A stretch of DNA of 54,493 nucleotides. It comes from an uncultured Saprospiraceae bacterium. Lineage in GTDB: Bacteria; Bacteroidota; Bacteroidia; Chitinophagales; Saprospiraceae. Where the stretch lies: assembly GCA_938022935.1 (NCBI GenBank), contig CALIHL010000133.1, forward strand, positions 1-54,493, read 5' to 3'. The position numbers were made by a program, and so were the translations under genes. Below are positions 51,027 through 54,493 of the stretch, in pieces. The notes under the pieces are model-generated. The model was not told the origin of the DNA and ran no database searches. It saw only the letters and a list, made by a program, of their open reading frames with translations. Position 1 is the stretch's first letter, and each line of letters begins with the position of its first letter.

Positions 51027-52496
51027 ATGAAGCTTCACTACGTAAGGAATGCTCTGTTCCTCATTATTTACTTGTTTTTATATAGTTGCGAAGAGCCTAT
51101 ATCCGACGATGTGGTCGTCATACAAGAAGATGTCGTATATCTATCATCAGAGCAACTTGTCTTAACTGGCCGCATAGTCAGCCAGACTCAGATCGATGCT
51201 TCAGATCATGGGTTCTTGGTGGCTGACAATGAAGCGTTAAGCAACCCAATTACTATTAGCCTAGGAGAACAAGGTGTGCCTGGAAGATTTGTTGGATCCT
51301 ATGATCAGCTCACTCCCGATACTAGATATTGGGCTGTAGCCTATGCCCTTACCGGAAATGGTGAGATTCGATCTGAGCCAAAACTCTTTACTTCATTAAA
51401 GCCGGCAATAACAGACTTCTCTCCAGCTGTAGCAGCTATCGGAGAAGAGTTAAAAATAATCGGGGCTAACTTTACGAACGACACTAAGGTATTCTTTGAA
51501 GATAAAGAAGCCGAAATAGTTAAGATCGTTGCAGAGTCGATCATAACAGTCTTGATCCCATCTAATAGTGGCAACGCTTTCAAAAACATCTCAGTGACTT
51601 CTCAGGGCGTTTCAAACACCTTTGATCGTCCATTTGAATATGTCGCAGGTAAATGGGAATCCTTAGGAGCTTTTCCTTTAACGGATGGTGTGATAGCCAC
51701 TTCGATTATGATGGAGAGTGAAAATTTTGCATTCTTTGGATTAGGTGATCGCTTGTTTGATATGAACCTTAATTCTGATGTGTTCTTATTGGATAAATCA
51801 TCAGAACAATGGAGTCAAGTGCCCTTTGAAGGAAGAAGCTTGGTAGGCGGTTTTGCTGCTTGGCCCTTCTTTGGTTCTGGGGCTGTTGATAGAGAAGGAA
51901 GAAACGTATCAGCAACAGAATTTTATAAATTGGAAAATGGCGTAATTGAAAAAGAAGGCGATTTGCCATTTGCTCTTTATAAGAGTTTTGCATTCGTTTT
52001 TGGAGAGTCATTGTTCGTGTTCGGAGGAAGGGTGCAAAGTGGTGCAACCAACTCTAAAGTTTTAGAGTATAACCAAAGGACAAAAACTTGGTCTATTATA
52101 GAAGATCAGCTTCTTATAGGTTCCTCAGACAATATCTCTTTTGTTTATAATGAAAAAGGATACTACGTAGGAGATGATAATGTCATCTTGCAGTTTGATC
52201 CTGTCACTAAGTCATGGTCACAAGCCTCAGATTATCCTGGTGGTGTAGGAAAAGAAGGATTTGCACAGGTGATTGGAGATGTAGCGTATATAGGTTTGTT
52301 CAAGTCAAGAAAATCTACAGTAGAATTAGATCTGCAAAATTTCACGAGTAAAAGAAAGAGTATTTTCAGGGGAGACTTTAAAGCATCTAACATACTTTCA
52401 TGGACAGATGGTGGAAATGTATATGTGCTTCGATCCAATGCCTTTAATGGCAACGACCCTATGAAAATTTGGAAACTAACACCTGATCAATTTTAA
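51027..52496 (+). CDS. Surface lipoprotein with IPT/TIG domain and Kelch-like propeller
   Basis: A 489-aa lipoprotein (signal ending LFLYSC, Cys21; then EEPISDD). After a fibronectin-like module (~30-125) there is an IPT/TIG domain (SPAVAAIGEELKIIGANFTNDTKVFFEDKEAEIVK, ~133-205). The remainder has Kelch-like beta-propeller repeats (SFAFVFGESLFVFGGRVQSGATNSKVLEYNQRTKTWSII; VILQFDPVTKSWSQASDYPGG). It lies 2 bp before a TonB receptor gene, so it is probably that receptor's surface partner for capturing a glycan or protein ligand. Confidence 0.8.
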   Translation: MKLHYVRNALFLIIYLFLYSCEEPISDDVVVIQEDVVYLSSEQLVLTGRIVSQTQIDASDHGFLVADNEALSNPITISLGEQGVPGRFVGSYDQLTPDTRYWAVAYALTGNGEIRSEPKLFTSLKPAITDFSPAVAAIGEELKIIGANFTNDTKVFFEDKEAEIVKIVAESIITVLIPSNSGNAFKNISVTSQGVSNTFDRPFEYVAGKWESLGAFPLTDGVIATSIMMESENFAFFGLGDRLFDMNLNSDVFLLDKSSEQWSQVPFEGRSLVGGFAAWPFFGSGAVDREGRNVSATEFYKLENGVIEKEGDLPFALYKSFAFVFGESLFVFGGRVQSGATNSKVLEYNQRTKTWSIIEDQLLIGSSDNISFVYNEKGYYVGDDNVILQFDPVTKSWSQASDYPGGVGKEGFAQVIGDVAYIGLFKSRKSTVELDLQNFTSKRKSIFRGDFKASNILSWTDGGNVYVLRSNAFNGNDPMKIWKLTPDQF

Positions 52497-52498
52497 AG

Positions 52499-54493
52499 AT
52501 GAGCTGCATGAGAAGAGTTACAGAAAGGTGCTTTTTATTGATGTTTTTTATAATTGTGAGTACATATAGTACCTTGCTATTATCTCAAGATACACTGCGT
52601 GTAGCAGATGGACCGAGAAATGATAGCGTTTGCGAATTAACTGGATCAATAAAAGATGGGATTTCAGGATTAGAATTAATTGGCGCTAACATATTTGTTA
52701 CTAAGGTGAATGTTGGAGGCTCCACAGATGAGAACGGTGATTACACTTTGCAAATACCTGTAGGTATTTATAAGATCAGAGTTTCTTACATAGGATATAA
52801 TACACAGGAGTATATTCTTGAGATCAGTGGTGGTGGAAGTTTAGACTTTGAGTTAGAGTTATCATCAGATAGATTAGAAGAAGTAGTGATCACTGCTTCG
52901 GACCCAAAGCAAAACCTCGAATCTGTGAGGATGGGCGTGTCAAGACTGTCTGTTGCGGCTATTGAGGCGTTGCCTCCGTTTATCGGAGAGACGGATATCT
53001 TAAAGTCCCTTGTTTTGCTTCCGGGTGTAATCTCAGTGGGAGAAGCTTCAGCAGGTGTTAACGTTCGTGGTGGAGGTGCTGATGAAAACCTTATACTTCT
53101 TGGAGGCGCTCCGATATATAATCCGTCTCACTTGTTTGGTTTCTTTTCTGCTTTTAATTCTGACCTTATAAATAATGTAACGATCTACAAAGGTGGTATC
53201 CCTTCCAAATACGGAGGAAGAGCATCATCGATCATTAGTATGGATTATAAAGCAGGAAACTTTAACAAGTGGTCAGGAAGTGCTGCGTTGGGTACGATTG
53301 CATCTAAGTTCACTGCCAGCGGACCAATTATTAAGGAGAAACTATCAGTTGTAGTAGGAGGAAGAATATCCTATGCTAACTGGTTGTTGGGGACTATTAA
53401 TTCTGCAGACCTCAATAACAGTGCTACTGATTTTTATGACCTTAATCTTTTGACAACCTATAGAGTTTCTGATAATAGTAAGGTTGAGATTGGGATCTAC
53501 AATAGTAAAGATAACTTTAATCTTCTTGGAGAAAATGAGTTTGGTTGGGAGAATAGATTAGGAACGTTCAATTGGAATTATTCGCCAAGTCCAAAGCTGT
53601 TCATCAAAGCTGGACTTGCTGCAAGTTTGTATGACTTTTCTGTTAAGGACCTGTCTTTCGGAGGTAATTTCAACTATGCTTCTGGCATCAATGACAAAAG
53701 CGCTAATCTACAAGTTGATTACTACATCAGTCCAGAGAACAGTATAACTGTTGGGGCTTTTGCTAAGTCGATTACGATAGCTCCAGGAGAGATAGCGCCT
53801 TTAGATGATAACTCTGATGTCAATGTTGAAACTATCGCATCTGAGAAGGGGCAAAACATTGACTTCTTCTTGCAACATGATATAACCCTTGGTAAATTGG
53901 CACTTTCATATGGTGCGCGATATTCTACTTTTAAGAATATAGGCCCAGGAAGTTATAATACCTACGACCCGTTTTTAATCAGGGACTTGGTTAATGTAGA
54001 ATCAACTATCGATGCTTCCGATGGAGAGACAATCGCTTCTTACAGTAACATCGAGCCAAGAGTTTCTATGAGGTATTTAGTAGGGGAGCGCAACTCATTG
54101 AAATTTGGATACAACCGCATGGCGCAATACCTCGGATTGATCTCTAATACTACTTCTATAGCACCAACAGACATTTGGAAGCTTTCAGATTTTCATATTG
54201 AGCCATTGAAAGCTGACCAATTTTCTTTAGGATACTTTTTAAACTTTGGTAATGAGAGATTTGAGGGATCTCAGTATGAAGCAAGCTTGGAACTTTATTA
54301 TAAGTCATTTGATAATGTAATAGAGTATAAAGACGGCGCTGACCTCATACTCAACGAAAATATCGAAACTGAATTATTAACAGGCATAGGTAGAGCATAT
54401 GGAGCAGAAGTGCTAATTAAAAAAACAGATGGAGCATTAACAGGTTGGTTGAGTTATACGTTTAGCAGGAGTCTTAGACGCGTAGTTGGCTTT
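52499..54493 (+). CDS. TonB-dependent receptor with carboxypeptidase-like N-terminal domain (C-terminus outside window)
   Basis: The frame from ATG 52499 (or ATG 52508) is open to the right edge, 665 codons. It has a signal peptide (CFLLMFFIIVSTYSTLLLSQ), a carboxypeptidase-like domain (GLELIGANIFV...ENGDYTLQIPVGIYKIRVSYIGY), and a plug with LVLLPGVISVGEASAGVNVRGGG and LLGGAPIYNPSHLFGFFSAFNS. It is a paralogue of the receptor at 24399 (same plug motif, FGFFSxFN and NRMAQYLGLISNTTS in the barrel). Here the lipoprotein partner is upstream (Kelch/IPT) rather than DUF4249. Ligand unknown. Confidence 0.9.
   Translation, partial: MSCMRRVTERCFLLMFFIIVSTYSTLLLSQDTLRVADGPRNDSVCELTGSIKDGISGLELIGANIFVTKVNVGGSTDENGDYTLQIPVGIYKIRVSYIGYNTQEYILEISGGGSLDFELELSSDRLEEVVITASDPKQNLESVRMGVSRLSVAAIEALPPFIGETDILKSLVLLPGVISVGEASAGVNVRGGGADENLILLGGAPIYNPSHLFGFFSAFNSDLINNVTIYKGGIPSKYGGRASSIISMDYKAGNFNKWSGSAALGTIASKFTASGPIIKEKLSVVVGGRISYANWLLGTINSADLNNSATDFYDLNLLTTYRVSDNSKVEIGIYNSKDNFNLLGENEFGWENRLGTFNWNYSPSPKLFIKAGLAASLYDFSVKDLSFGGNFNYASGINDKSANLQVDYYISPENSITVGAFAKSITIAPGEIAPLDDNSDVNVETIASEKGQNIDFFLQHDITLGKLALSYGARYSTFKNIGPGSYNTYDPFLIRDLVNVESTIDASDGETIASYSNIEPRVSMRYLVGERNSLKFGYNRMAQYLGLISNTTSIAPTDIWKLSDFHIEPLKADQFSLGYFLNFGNERFEGSQYEASLELYYKSFDNVIEYKDGADLILNENIETELLTGIGRAYGAEVLIKKTDGALTGWLSYTFSRSLRRVVGF

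Noticed and set aside
1..54493. CRISPR array
   Set aside because: No regularly spaced 25-40-bp repeats and no cas-like proteins; the repeats at 9.7-10.7 kb are unevenly spaced and palindromic.

Overview
The window looks like a chromosome segment of a Bacteroidota bacterium, most likely a Saprospiria-type (Lewinella/Saprospira-like) aquatic heterotroph. The evidence is: TonB-dependent receptors with carboxypeptidase-like N-terminal domains, one paired with a DUF4249 lipoprotein; a type IX secretion C-terminal sorting domain; Bacteroidota-specific proteins (DUF4835, the Rpb6-like omega protein); start codons with no Shine-Dalgarno sequence; and promoter boxes of the Bacteroidota form TAnnTTTG (upstream of bamD, recG, mscS, tkt, the persulfide dioxygenase gene and possibly tsaE). 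Base composition is moderately AT-rich. Genus-level placement is inference. I saw no rRNA, tRNA or CRISPR array.

Layout. 1-9577: a truncated serine hydrolase, a GNAT acetyltransferase, an OmpA-like secreted protein, a DUF1080 sugar hydrolase, gene debris (3374-3790), then a planctomycete-style pair (DUF1501 protein and a cytochrome/DUF1549/DUF1553 protein) divergent from a GntP permease. 9578-10884: a 1.3-kb gene-free, repeat-rich island with two copies of a ~140-bp element ending in a terminator hairpin, and several REP-like palindromes. 10885-15004: transketolase, ThuA-domain protein, small lipoprotein, DinB-like protein. 15021-19994: a five-gene minus-strand sulfur operon (Crp/Fnr regulator, SulP transporter, persulfide dioxygenase-rhodanese fusion, two YeeE/YedE half-transporters) with two perfect TGTGA-N6-TCACA sites. 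20128-23120: two overlapping photolyase/cryptochrome genes. 23254-33414: exported proteins, TonB receptor plus DUF4249 lipoprotein, a VWA-like/WYL regulator block, and two secreted peptidases.

33573-49926 is mostly housekeeping: ald, tsaE, an rRNA pseudouridine synthase, then miaB - sigma54-type activator - lptE - TPR-like protein - secG - groES - groEL, mscS, bamD - omega - coaBC - DUF4835, rbfA and recG. 50000-50948 is a decayed AAA+ ATPase/nuclease gene sitting exactly between two copies of a ~50-bp inverted-repeat sequence, which looks like a compact mobile cassette. The window closes with a Kelch/IPT lipoprotein and a second TonB receptor that runs off the right edge.

How it fits together: the left third handles sugars (3-keto sugar hydrolase, GntP, PSD1-type surface proteins, ThuA, transketolase). 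The sulfur operon probably imports reduced sulfur, oxidises persulfide to sulfite and moves sulfite or sulfate across the membrane under a cysteine-rich Crp-family regulator. The receptors, sorting-domain protein and peptidases serve polymer scavenging. The most unusual items are the ATPase cassette, the paired Crp-type operators, the duplicated terminator/RNA element and the VWA-WYL block.
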